From NCBI GenBank assembly GCA_029782355.1, contig JAKOUY010000011.1:1-64000 (forward strand): DNA of 64,000 nt, given 5' to 3'. This stretch comes from Actinomycetes bacterium (lineage in GTDB: Bacteria; Actinomycetota; Acidimicrobiia; Acidimicrobiales; Ilumatobacteraceae). The notes under the pieces are model-generated. The model saw nothing but the letters and a program-made list of their open reading frames with translations, ran no database searches and was not told the DNA's origin. Of this stretch, positions 8,673-16,656 are shown one piece after another. Within the stretch, counting starts at the first letter, position 1. The number at the start of each line of letters is the position of its first letter. The position numbers were made by a program, and so were the translations under genes.

Positions 8673-9362
8673 ATGAGTGACGCCGACATCTACGCCGACC
8701 TGACCGACGACGAACGCCGCCTGCTGGCATCGGTCGACGGGCTCCTCGGCGCGCCGGAGACGTGGGTGGAGGCATCGCTCGGGGTCGAGCAGTCACTGGT
8801 CGACGCCATCCATGCCGAGCGACGCCTCGCCGGTGCCACGATGTCGCCTCCGACCGTCGCTCCGGTCGCCCCGCTGGCCCCCAATGTGGTGCCACTGCGC
8901 GGTCGCCGGCGATGGGGACCGCTGACCCTCGCCGCGCTGGGTGGTGCGGCCGCGGCAGCGTTGGTGGCCGTCGCCGTGACCCGCTCGACCGACGACTCGG
9001 CGCCGGCCACGGCGGACGCACCCCTCGCCGCCACAGCGCTCGGCGCCCAGGCCACGGGAACCGTGACCGCCGCGCCGCAGCGCTCCGGCGTGCGCTTGCA
9101 CGTGCGCGCCGACGGCCTGCCGCTGCGCACCGGCGAGGAGTTCTACGAGCTGTGGGTCAAGTCCTGCGCCGGCGACCGGCTCGTGCCAGCCGGCACGTTC
9201 CACGACCTGTCCGACGTGGTCGGCTGGGTCGGGGTGAGCATCGACGACTTCCCCGTGGTCACCGTCACCCGGGAGCGGGTCGCCGGGCCGCAGGACCCGG
9301 CGCAGGGGTCGTCCGGCGAGGTCGTCCTGACCGCTCAGCTCGGTCCGGCCTGCCCCGGCTGA
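8673..9362 (+). CDS. Anti-sigma factor, RskA-like membrane protein
   Basis: A 229-residue single-pass protein: an N-terminal cytoplasmic part (about residues 1-80) that would bind the sigma factor, one membrane segment around residues 87-105 (PLTLAALGGAAAAALVAVAV), and an extracytoplasmic C-terminal domain with EFYELWVKSCAGDRLVPAGTF, the pattern of the RskA (anti-sigma-K) C-terminal domain. No HxxxCxxC zinc motif is present, so it is not a ZAS anti-sigma factor. It sits 57 bp after the ECF sigma gene with GAGGTGACC as ribosome-binding sequence. RskA proteins are cleaved by intramembrane proteases to release the sigma; that mechanism here is inference. Confidence 0.83.
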   Translation: MSDADIYADLTDDERRLLASVDGLLGAPETWVEASLGVEQSLVDAIHAERRLAGATMSPPTVAPVAPLAPNVVPLRGRRRWGPLTLAALGGAAAAALVAVAVTRSTDDSAPATADAPLAATALGAQATGTVTAAPQRSGVRLHVRADGLPLRTGEEFYELWVKSCAGDRLVPAGTFHDLSDVVGWVGVSIDDFPVVTVTRERVAGPQDPAQGSSGEVVLTAQLGPACPG

Positions 9363-9446
9363 GCCCGGCGGAGCTGCCCAGCCGGTTCGCCCTGACCGGT
9401 GACGTCGACCAGGCGCTGGTCGAGGTCGGGATCGACTCGACACTCA

Positions 9447-9461
9447 CCGCCGCATCGGCGG
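9447..9461. terminator. Small GC hairpin between convergent genes
   Basis: CCGCCG-CAT-CGGCGG forms a 6-bp stem in the 134-bp gap between the anti-sigma gene and the convergent metallo-beta-lactamase gene. There is no T tract. I see nothing else in this gap. Confidence 0.3.
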
Positions 9462-9496
9462 CCGACCGAGCCGGCCCGGGATCTCGCGACCTCGGA

Positions 9497-10813
9497 TCAG
9501 CCGGCGTGCTGCGGCGCAGCGTCGGCCGCGAGCTGCGACTCGCGGGCCGCAGCGGCGTAGATGCCCTTGGCCATCAGGCTCGGCTCGGCGGCCCGGCGGG
9601 CCAGGTAGATGCGCGCCCGGGCGCGATGCACGCCGCCGTCGCCGGGCGCCGCCCAAGCGGCGAGGTCGGCCAGGTGGCACGCCAGGCGCAGGTCGCCGGC
9701 GGCCGCTTCCGCCTCGGCCCGCTCGACCAGCGGGAGCACCCCGCCGGCCAGCTCGGCCACCACCGCGGCCAGGCGGGCGTCGGGCGACGGCTTGAGCCGC
9801 GACGCGGCCCCGTCCCACCACCCGCCGTACTGGCGCCAGATGTTGCGGACCACGAACTCGGGCTCGTCGTACAGCGGGCGCAGGTACGGCTTGGCCAGCT
9901 CGGCCGGATCCGGGCGGACCCCGTGGATCACCTCGTCCAGCGTGGCTCCGGCGTTCATCGCCGCCAGGACGTCGGCCACCAGCCGCTCCAGCACCATGGC
10001 GACGTCGCCCAGCACCCGGGCGATCCGCTCGCGCCCGGCGATGGGCAGGCCATGGGCCGGAACCAGCAGCTCCGGCTCGACGGCCAGCATCGCCCGCAGC
10101 GCGCCAGCCCACTCGGCCGGGTAGCGCTGGACCTTCTGCGGGTTGCCGGCGTTCGGGAAGTTCCAGATCAGGAAGTCGCCGGCCATCACCCAGCGCCGGT
10201 CCGGCAGGTGGGCCCACAGGTGGTCGTCGGTCTCCCCACGGGCATGGTGCAGCTCGATCGACGCCTCGCCGACGGTCAGCGTGTCGTGCTCGGTGAACTG
10301 ACGAGTCGGCCACAGCGTGTCGTCCGGCAGGAACCGCTGGGCGGAACCAGTGGGCACGGACACGCCACCCGACGCCGAGCCGATCGACAGGTTCAGCTCG
10401 CCCGGTACGCCCCCGAACTGGCGGGCGTTGATGATCAGGTTCCACTCGTTGGTCAGCCGGTAGCGCTCGAGGCGGCGGGCGACGTGGTGGTGGGCGACTA
10501 CCGCCGGATGGTCGCCGGCGAAGTACCGGCTGCCGCCCACGTGGTCGGCGTGGCCGTGGGTGTAGACCACGTGGCTGACCCGCGCCGGGCGCCAGGCGCG
10601 CACCGCCTCGGCCACGGCCTGGCCGGTCAGCACCCCGGAGGTGTCGAAGCACACCAGCCCGTCCCCGGTGTCCAGCGCCACGCAATGGCTGAAGCTCTCG
10701 ACGATGGCCAGGTCGTCGGCCAGCTCGCTCAGCTCGTTGGTCACCCGGTTGACCGGCTCGTCGACCACGCCCGAATCGATGATCCGGCTGGACAGCGTCA
10801 GCAGGTCGGCCAT
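9497..10813 (-). CDS. Alkyl sulfatase-like metallo-beta-lactamase fold hydrolase
   Basis: A 438-residue protein. The MBL domain has the zinc motif THGHADHVGG (about residue 82), further ligands in HARGETDDHLW and VMAGDFLIWNFPNAGNPQ, and PAHGLPI. It is followed by the alkyl-sulfatase dimerisation domain (NIWRQYGGWWDG). SdsA1/BDS1-type alkyl sulfatases are about 600 residues and end in an SCP2-like domain that presents the alkyl chain; that domain is absent here, so this is the shorter variety and the substrate is uncertain. ATG 10813 overlaps the stop region of the acyl-CoA dehydrogenase, so both are one operon, consistent with degradation of an alkyl chain. Confidence 0.85.
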   Translation of the reverse strand: MADLLTLSSRIIDSGVVDEPVNRVTNELSELADDLAIVESFSHCVALDTGDGLVCFDTSGVLTGQAVAEAVRAWRPARVSHVVYTHGHADHVGGSRYFAGDHPAVVAHHHVARRLERYRLTNEWNLIINARQFGGVPGELNLSIGSASGGVSVPTGSAQRFLPDDTLWPTRQFTEHDTLTVGEASIELHHARGETDDHLWAHLPDRRWVMAGDFLIWNFPNAGNPQKVQRYPAEWAGALRAMLAVEPELLVPAHGLPIAGRERIARVLGDVAMVLERLVADVLAAMNAGATLDEVIHGVRPDPAELAKPYLRPLYDEPEFVVRNIWRQYGGWWDGAASRLKPSPDARLAAVVAELAGGVLPLVERAEAEAAAGDLRLACHLADLAAWAAPGDGGVHRARARIYLARRAAEPSLMAKGIYAAAARESQLAADAAPQHAG

Positions 10814-10815
10814 GG

Positions 10816-11913
10816 TCAGCGCGGCAGGCCGAGGACCCGCTCGCCCAGGATGTTGCGCATCACGTTCGACGTCCCGCCCATGATCGTGTAGCCCGGCGCG
10901 TAGGTCAGGCCGCGGCCGACCTGCGTCCACAGCATCGCCTCGGCACCCAGCACCCGGGCGACGAAGTCGGCGACTCGTTGCTCGTGCTCGGTGCAGAAGC
11001 ACTTCGTCGCCGCGCTGAACCCGGCCGGTGCCTGGCGCAGGACCTCGCGGATCACCAGGATCCGGCCGATGGCGTCGGCGGTGTGCAAGGTGGCGATCTC
11101 CTGGCGGACCAGTGGATCGCCGTGGTCGGCTCGTTCCACGGCGAGGCGGAACAGGGCCCGGTTGCTGACCAGCCGGTCGATGCCGCCGCGCTCGTGCTCC
11201 AGCTGGGCCATCGTCTGCTTGAAGGCGGCACCCTCCGTCCCCACCAGGTTGGACTTGGGCACGCGCACGTCGGTGAAGAACACCTCGCAGAAGTGGCGGT
11301 TGTCGGTCATGTCGCGGATCGGGCGGACCTCGATGCCCGGCGTGTCCATCGGCACGATGATCTCGCTGATGCCGCGGTGCGGCGGGCCCTCGCTCGAGGT
11401 CCGGCAGATCAGGTAGCAGTACTCGGCGACCTCACCGAAGCTGGTCCAGATCTTCTGGCCGTTGATCACCCAGTGGTCGCCGTCGTCGGTGGCGGACGTG
11501 GCCAGCGCGGCGAGGTCGCTGCCGGCGTTCGGTTCGCTCATCCCGATGCACCACGTCGTCTGCCCGGAGAGCATGCCCGGCAGGAAGGCGGCCTGCTGGT
11601 CGGGGCGGCCGTAGCGGATCAACGACGGGCCCATCTGGCGGTCGGCGAACCACATCGCCGCGATCGGCGCCCCGGCGTCGATCAGCTCCTCGCCGATGAT
11701 CAACCGGTCGATCGGGGAGCGCCCGCCACCGCCGAACTCGGTCGGCCAGGTCAGCCCGATCCAGCCGCGCTCGGCCAGCTCGGCGGCGAACTCCTTGGAG
11801 AACCCGTTGATCCACGAGTCGTTGGACCGGCCGTAGCGGGCCACCGCGTCGGCAGCGACGGCGCGGGCCTCCTCGCGCAGTGCCCGTTGCTCAGGCGTCC
11901 AGTCGAAATCCAC
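10816..11913 (-). CDS. Acyl-CoA dehydrogenase family protein
   Basis: A 365-residue FAD-dependent acyl-CoA dehydrogenase with an N-terminal helical domain (FDWTPEQRALREEARAV), the middle domain (CIGMSEPNAGSDLAAL, GQKIWTSFGEVAEYCYLICRT) and a C-terminal domain (GTSNVMRNILGERVLGLP). It would introduce the alpha-beta double bond in an acyl-CoA, with electrons passed to ETF. Chain specificity cannot be told; it resembles the FadE-type proteins with many actinobacterial paralogues. The start is GTG at 11913, with TACCAT exactly 6 nt upstream. It is the first gene of a two-gene operon with the alkylsulfatase-like hydrolase. Confidence 0.92.
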   Translation of the reverse strand: MDFDWTPEQRALREEARAVAADAVARYGRSNDSWINGFSKEFAAELAERGWIGLTWPTEFGGGGRSPIDRLIIGEELIDAGAPIAAMWFADRQMGPSLIRYGRPDQQAAFLPGMLSGQTTWCIGMSEPNAGSDLAALATSATDDGDHWVINGQKIWTSFGEVAEYCYLICRTSSEGPPHRGISEIIVPMDTPGIEVRPIRDMTDNRHFCEVFFTDVRVPKSNLVGTEGAAFKQTMAQLEHERGGIDRLVSNRALFRLAVERADHGDPLVRQEIATLHTADAIGRILVIREVLRQAPAGFSAATKCFCTEHEQRVADFVARVLGAEAMLWTQVGRGLTYAPGYTIMGGTSNVMRNILGERVLGLPR

Positions 11914-11919
11914 CGGGCG

Positions 11920-11925
11920 ATGGTA
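11920..11925 (-). promoter_or_regulatory. -10 element TACCAT, leaderless promoter of the acyl-CoA dehydrogenase
   Basis: On the minus strand TACCAT-N6-GTG. Confidence 0.45.
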
Positions 11926-12009
11926 GGCCGGCCCTCCGAGCTCGGCGAAGTGCGGCGCCGGCGGACCCCGCCGGGCATTTCGTCAGCCGTGGACCGGCTG
12001 CTATGGTGT

Positions 12010-12027
12010 ACAAGTCCGATACAAGTT
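12010..12027 (+). promoter_or_regulatory. Direct-repeat operator ACAAGT-N5-ACAAGTT upstream of isocitrate dehydrogenase
   Basis: ACAAGT at 12010-12015 and ACAAGTT at 12021-12027 are 11 bp apart, one helical turn. They lie just downstream of a -10-like TATGGT (12002-12007) and 23 bp before the start codon. The same arrangement occurs before aconitase (28765-28782), next to a GntR/HutC-family gene whose family binds TTGT/ACAA half-sites. Confidence 0.55.
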
Positions 12028-12049
12028 CCCGAGGCGACGTCAGAGGTGC

Positions 12050-13270
12050 ATGGTGGCGAAAATCAAGGTCGACAACCCGATCGTGGAGATGGACGGCGAC
12101 GAGATGACCCGGATCATCTGGGCGTTCATCAAGGACAAGCTGATCCTGCCCTACGTCGACGTCGAGCTCGACTACTACGACCTCGGCATCGAGCATCGTG
12201 ACGCCACCAACGACCAGGTGACCATCGACTCGGCCGAGGCCACCAAGCGGCACGGCGTGGCCGTCAAGTGCGCGACCATCACCCCCGACGAGGCCCGGGT
12301 CAAGGAGTTCGGGCTGAAGAAGATGTGGAAGAGCCCCAACGGGACCATCCGCAACATCTTGGGCGGGGTCATCTTCCGCGAGCCGATCATCATCTCCAAC
12401 ATCCCCCGCCTCGTGCCCGGGTGGACCAAGCCGATCGTCGTCGGCCGTCATGCCCACGGCGACCAGTACAAGGCCACCGACTTCAAGGTCCCCGGCGCCG
12501 GCACCGTGACCATCACCTACACACCCGACGACGGCGGCGAGCCGATGCAGATGGAGGTCGCCCGCTTCGGCGCCGACGGCGGCGTGTCGATGGGGATGTA
12601 CAACTTCAACGAGTCGATCCGCGACTTCGCCCGGGCCAGCTTCCGCTACGGCCTGGCCCGCAACTACCCGGTCTACCTGTCCACCAAGAACACCATCCTC
12701 AAGGCCTACGACGGGCAGTTCAAGGACCTGTTCCAGGAGGTCTTCGACGCCGAGTTCGCCGGCGAGTTCCAAGCCGCCGGGCTGACCTACGAGCACCGCC
12801 TGATCGACGACATGGTCGCCGCCGCGCTGAAGTGGGAGGGCGGCTACGTGTGGGCCTGCAAGAACTACGACGGCGACGTGCAGTCCGACGTCGTCGCCCA
12901 GGGCTTCGGCTCGCTCGGGCTGATGACCAGCGTGCTGATGACCCCGGACGGCAAGACCGTCGAGGCCGAGGCCGCCCATGGCACGGTGACCCGCCACTAC
13001 CGCGAGCACCAGAAGGGCAACAAGACGTCCACCAATCCGATCGCCTCGATCTATGCCTGGACCGGAGGGCTGAAGCACCGCGGCAAGCTCGACGGCAACG
13101 ACCAGCTGATCGGCTTCGCCGAAGCCCTGGAGCAGGTCTGCATCGAGGCCGTCGAGGCCGGGGAGATGACCAAGGACCTGGCCATCCTGATCAGCAAGGA
13201 CGCCCCGTACCTGAACACCGAGGACTTCCTCGACACCTTGGACCGCCGCCTGCAGCACCGCATGGGCTGA
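12050..13270 (+). CDS. icd: NADP-dependent isocitrate dehydrogenase
   Basis: A 406-residue homodimeric IDH of the eukaryote-like subfamily (compare mycobacterial ICD-1), converting isocitrate to 2-oxoglutarate with NADP. Motifs: [11 protein letters not shown] at the N-terminus, the substrate loop [13 protein letters not shown], the ligand stretch [18 protein letters not shown], the metal site around [26 protein letters not shown], and the cofactor region [17 protein letters not shown]. Full length. AGAGG precedes the ATG by a few bases. The start of the next gene lies 1 bp after the stop. The upstream direct repeat shared with aconitase suggests co-regulation of these two TCA steps. Confidence 0.97.
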   Translation: MVAKIKVDNPIVEMDGDEMTRIIWAFIKDKLILPYVDVELDYYDLGIEHRDATNDQVTIDSAEATKRHGVAVKCATITPDEARVKEFGLKKMWKSPNGTIRNILGGVIFREPIIISNIPRLVPGWTKPIVVGRHAHGDQYKATDFKVPGAGTVTITYTPDDGGEPMQMEVARFGADGGVSMGMYNFNESIRDFARASFRYGLARNYPVYLSTKNTILKAYDGQFKDLFQEVFDAEFAGEFQAAGLTYEHRLIDDMVAAALKWEGGYVWACKNYDGDVQSDVVAQGFGSLGLMTSVLMTPDGKTVEAEAAHGTVTRHYREHQKGNKTSTNPIASIYAWTGGLKHRGKLDGNDQLIGFAEALEQVCIEAVEAGEMTKDLAILISKDAPYLNTEDFLDTLDRRLQHRMG

Positions 13271-13271
13271 C

Positions 13272-14246
13272 GTGCGCGCCGTCGTCCTGCGGTCAACGGG
13301 TGGGCCCGAGGTCCTGACCATCGAGGAGGTCGCCGACCCGCTGGTCGGCGCCTCCGAGGTGCTGGTCGACGTGGCCGCCACGGCGCTGAACCGGGCCGAC
13401 CTGCTGCAGCGGATGGGCCTGTATCCCGACCCACGTGGCGTCCGCCCGGAGATCCCCGGGCTGGAGTTCGCCGGCACCGTGGCCGCCTGTGGGCCGCGGG
13501 TCACGCTGTGGCAGCCGGGCGACCGGGTCATGGGCATCGAGGCTGGCGGCGGGTATGCGACGCGCATCGCCGTCCACGAGCGTCAGGTGATGCGGATCCC
13601 CGATCACCTCAGCACGGTCGACGCCGCGGCCATCCCCGAGGTGTTCCTCACCGCGTGGGATGCGCTGGTGGTCCAGGGCGGGCTCACCAGCGGACGCTGG
13701 GCGCTGGTCCACGCCGGAGCCTCCGGCGTCGGGACCGCGGCGATCCAGATCTGCCGGGCGATCGGCGCCCGGGTGGCCGTGACCTGCTCCACCGGCAAGG
13801 CCGGGCTGTGCCTGGAACTCGGTGCCGACGTCGTCCTCGAGCGCTCGCCGCACGACTGGCAGGCCGAGGCTGCCACGGTGGTGCCGGGCGGCTTCGACGT
13901 CATCCTCGACGTGATCGGTGGCGACGAGGTGGCCCGCAACCTGGCGGCCGTGGCTCGCCGGGGCACCATCGTCCAGGTGGGAACCATGGGTGGTGGGTCG
14001 ACCGCGGTCAACGTCGGTGTGCTGATGACCAAGCGGGTCACCTGGATCGGCACCACGCTGCGGGCCCGGCCGATCGAGGAGAAGGTCGCCCTCACCCAAC
14101 GCTTCGCCGCCGAGATCCTGCCGCTGTTCGAGACCGGCCGGCTGCGCCCGGTGATCGACAGCCAGTTCCCCCTCGACGAGGTGGCGGCCGCCCACCAACG
14201 GATGGCCGCCAACGCCAACGCCGGCAAGATCCTGCTGACCATGTGA
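13272..14246 (+). CDS. NAD(P)H quinone oxidoreductase, zinc-free MDR family (PIG3-like)
   Basis: A 324-residue medium-chain dehydrogenase/reductase without the structural zinc cysteines. The catalytic domain begins with MRAVVLRSTGGPEVLTIEEV and has TALNRADLLQRMGLYPDP, as in TP53I3/PIG3 quinone reductases. The Rossmann domain shows LVHAGASGVGTAAIQICRAIGA and CSTGKAGLCLELGADVV. It ends GKILLTM as the family does. It starts with GTG 1 bp after icd, so it is cotranscribed with it; why a quinone reductase travels with icd is not evident, although both use NADP(H). Confidence 0.9.
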   Translation: MRAVVLRSTGGPEVLTIEEVADPLVGASEVLVDVAATALNRADLLQRMGLYPDPRGVRPEIPGLEFAGTVAACGPRVTLWQPGDRVMGIEAGGGYATRIAVHERQVMRIPDHLSTVDAAAIPEVFLTAWDALVVQGGLTSGRWALVHAGASGVGTAAIQICRAIGARVAVTCSTGKAGLCLELGADVVLERSPHDWQAEAATVVPGGFDVILDVIGGDEVARNLAAVARRGTIVQVGTMGGGSTAVNVGVLMTKRVTWIGTTLRARPIEEKVALTQRFAAEILPLFETGRLRPVIDSQFPLDEVAAAHQRMAANANAGKILLTM

Positions 14247-14324
14247 ACGGCCCAGGGCCCTCGGTCATGACGACCACCTGGCGTCAGCGGCCCCCGCCAC
14301 CCACATCCGCTGGGCCACCGAGCA

Positions 14325-14369
14325 ACTGGTCAGCGAATCCGGGCGAATCGCCCGGAAACGCTGACCAGT
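14325..14369. terminator. Nested 45-nt perfect hairpin between convergent genes
   Basis: Outer stem ACTGGTCAGCG/CGCTGACCAGT (11 bp, no mismatch), a symmetric AAT/AAA internal loop, inner stem CCGGGCG/CGCCCGG (7 bp) and apical AAT. It lies in the 174-bp gap between the quinone reductase gene and the convergent molybdoenzyme gene and can fold from either strand. It has no U tract, so a bidirectional terminator or REP-like element are both possible. Confidence 0.5.
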
Positions 14370-14420
14370 GAGGTGTGCGGGGTCGGTGGGGTGGGCGGGG
14401 TGCGGGGTGGGTGGACTCGG

Positions 14421-16034
14421 TCAGCGGATGGTGATGCCGCGGGAGTGGTAGCCGGTGGCGCCGTCCGGAGCCGGCTCGGCGCGCTCCTCGGTCTGGGTGG
14501 AGCCGGCCTTGTCGGTGGCCCGCACCTCGGCCACGTAGCGGCCGGGTGGCTTGCCGGTGGCGTCCCAGTCGACGACCCACTGGCGCCAGGCGTCGTCGGT
14601 GACGTCGGTGGCCAGGCGGGCTTCCATCCACTCGCCGCCGTCGATGCGCACCTCGACCTTGGCCACGCCGGTGTGCTGGGCCCAGGCCACGCCGGCGATG
14701 CGCACCGGCCCGGCCGGGAACGACTCGGTGTCTCGGGGGACGTCGATGCGCGACTGGGTCTTGATCGGCGCCTCGCGAGCCCAGCCACGCGGCACCCAGT
14801 AGCCCTCGGCGTCGGTCCACCGGTTCAGCTCGATCCGCGAAAGCCACTTGGTCGCCGACACGTAGCCGTACAACCCCGGCACCACCAAGCGGGCGGGGAA
14901 GCCGTGCTCCAGCGGCAGCGGCTTGCCGTTCATCCCCACGGCGATCAAGCAGTCGCGCTGCGGGTCGGTGGCCACGGACACCGGGAACCCGCAGGTCCAG
15001 CCGTCGAGCGACGTGCTGAAGACCTGCTCGGCGCCATCGGCGACCCCGGCCTCGGCCAGCAGGTCGCGCAGCAGCACCCCCTGCCACACGGCGTTGGAGA
15101 TGTACGGCCCGCCGACCTCGTTGGACACGCAGGTCAGCGTGACGGTGCGCTCGACCATCGGTCGGGCGAGGAGCTGGTCGTAAGTGATGGTCAGTGGACG
15201 GCGCACCCGACCGTCGATCCGCAACGTCCAGCGGGCCGGATCGACCGAGGGGAACGACAGGGCCGTGTCGATCCGGTAGAAGCGATCGTTGGGGGTCAGG
15301 AAGGGTGTCTGGTCGAACAGCTGGGCGCCGTCCGGGGTCACCGGGCCGGACGGCGGCGCCGGCCTGGTGCCCGGCGTGCTGCCCGCCGGGCTGCCCGGCA
15401 CGGTGACCGGTGCGGTGCCCGGTGTCGGCGAGACCGGCGGGAGCGAGTCGGGGATCGACTGGCGGATCCGTGCCACCCGGCCGCGCTCCAGCGAGATGCC
15501 CGCTGCCCCGGCGGCGACGGCCCCGGCCGCCAGCCCGGCGGACGAGGCCAGGAAGCGCCGGCGATCCCACCCGAGTGGGGCCTGCGACGGACCGGGCACC
15601 TCGATCGGCCGGGGTCTGGTCAGCCACCACAGCCCTCCGCCACCGGCGATGGCGCCGACGAGCGAGGGCCAGGCCGCGCCGCCGGTTGCCGCGGGTCGGG
15701 ACACGGCGGCGGCCGCGCCGATCACGCCGAAGGCGCCGATGCCGGCCACGCCGAGCGCCCGGTGCCGGCGGGCCGCCAGCCCGATGGCCACGGCCACCCC
15801 GGCGAGCACGGTGTAGATCCCGATCCGCAAGGCCAGCTTGTCGTGAGTACCGAACCAGCGGATGGCCAGCTCCTTGAGCCACGGCGGGACGTGATCGATC
15901 ACCACCGCCCCGACGGCATCGATCGGGGAGGGCGTCTCCTGCGCGCCGGCAACCGCCAGCCCGACACCCACGGCGACGGCCCCGGCGACGAGACCGGCCG
16001 CGGCGGCGGCTCGGCGGGGTAGCGGTCGGTTCAT
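14421..16034 (-). CDS. Membrane-anchored sulfite oxidase-like molybdopterin oxidoreductase
   Basis: A 537-residue protein with about five N-terminal membrane segments (roughly residues 8-30, 67-85, 92-110, 120-136 and 150-172). The last begins with GWDRRRFLASSAG, a Tat-like twin-arginine pattern. A Pro/Thr/Ser-rich linker follows, then the Moco domain: PNDRFYRIDTAL, the cysteine ligand in TVTLTCVSNEVGG, LPLEHGFPARLVVPGLYGYVSATKWL, and the Mo-co dimerisation domain (VRIAGVAWAQHTGVAKVEVR). The sulfite oxidase family oxidises or reduces small oxyanions or sulfoxides; the substrate is unknown. The catalytic domain should face the outside. The start overlaps the lipoprotein stop (ATGA). Confidence 0.9.
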   Translation of the reverse strand: MNRPLPRRAAAAAGLVAGAVAVGVGLAVAGAQETPSPIDAVGAVVIDHVPPWLKELAIRWFGTHDKLALRIGIYTVLAGVAVAIGLAARRHRALGVAGIGAFGVIGAAAAVSRPAATGGAAWPSLVGAIAGGGGLWWLTRPRPIEVPGPSQAPLGWDRRRFLASSAGLAAGAVAAGAAGISLERGRVARIRQSIPDSLPPVSPTPGTAPVTVPGSPAGSTPGTRPAPPSGPVTPDGAQLFDQTPFLTPNDRFYRIDTALSFPSVDPARWTLRIDGRVRRPLTITYDQLLARPMVERTVTLTCVSNEVGGPYISNAVWQGVLLRDLLAEAGVADGAEQVFSTSLDGWTCGFPVSVATDPQRDCLIAVGMNGKPLPLEHGFPARLVVPGLYGYVSATKWLSRIELNRWTDAEGYWVPRGWAREAPIKTQSRIDVPRDTESFPAGPVRIAGVAWAQHTGVAKVEVRIDGGEWMEARLATDVTDDAWRQWVVDWDATGKPPGRYVAEVRATDKAGSTQTEERAEPAPDGATGYHSRGITIR

Positions 16035-16648
16035 GGTTCGCTCACGCCGGTGGTTCGGAGCACGGCTGGCGGGGGATTGGAGCTGTCCGGTCCGTCCCCC
16101 GGCGCGACGCTGAGACATGGGAACAGCGCGTCGGTGATCGGGCTGAGTCGCGGATCGGTGGTGCCTGACGCCAGGTCGGCCAAGCGGCGCAGGGACTCGT
16201 CGCTGAACTGGCCGAGCACGCCGCGGGCGCAGGATTCGTCGAGCACCGCCCCGTCGAGGTCGCGACGGGCCTCGGTCAAGGCCCGATCGAGCAGCGGTTG
16301 GTTGGTGTTGTGGACCACCCGCTGGCACCCGGCGAGCTGAGCCACCACGTCGGTGCCGGCCGGGGACAGATCGGGGAACGTTGGCGACGGCGACTGGTCG
16401 CCGGACACGGCGGCCATGATGATGAGATCGTCCGAGGACAGGCTGTCGACCAGCCGGCTGACGCACGCCGGGTCGAGCTCGTACCCGTAGTGAGCGCCGA
16501 CCCGCCCGATGTAGGTGCGGACCTGCTCGGCCGGATCGACCCGGACGGCATCCCCCGAACACGCGGTCAGCACGACCACGCCACCAGCCACGAGCGCGCC
16601 GACCGCAGCCCGCACACCCCGCCAGCCTGGCAGCCGGCCGGCGCTCAC
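16031..16648 (-). CDS. Putative lipoprotein of unknown function
   Basis: A 205-residue secreted lipoprotein. The hydrophobic signal VGALVAGGVVVLTACSGDA has a canonical lipobox LTAC about 33 residues from the start. The mature part (VDPAEQVRTYIGRVGAHYGYELDPACV...) has several cysteines and resembles no family I know. The GTG at 16648 is chosen because it lies 8 bp after the citrate synthase stop and gives a normal-length signal peptide; the frame runs 20 codons further up inside the citrate synthase gene. Its 4-nt overlap with the molybdoenzyme gene suggests a joint envelope role. Confidence 0.75.
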   Translation of the reverse strand: MSAGRLPGWRGVRAAVGALVAGGVVVLTACSGDAVRVDPAEQVRTYIGRVGAHYGYELDPACVSRLVDSLSSDDLIIMAAVSGDQSPSPTFPDLSPAGTDVVAQLAGCQRVVHNTNQPLLDRALTEARRDLDGAVLDESCARGVLGQFSDESLRRLADLASGTTDPRLSPITDALFPCLSVAPGDGPDSSNPPPAVLRTTGVSEP

Positions 16649-16656
16649 CGAGTCGG

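Noticed and set aside
9444-10685. Long minus-strand frame of 413 codons over the alkylsulfatase-like gene
   Set aside because: It is an out-of-frame shadow with Arg/Gly-rich composition; the conserved MBL motifs are in the other frame.
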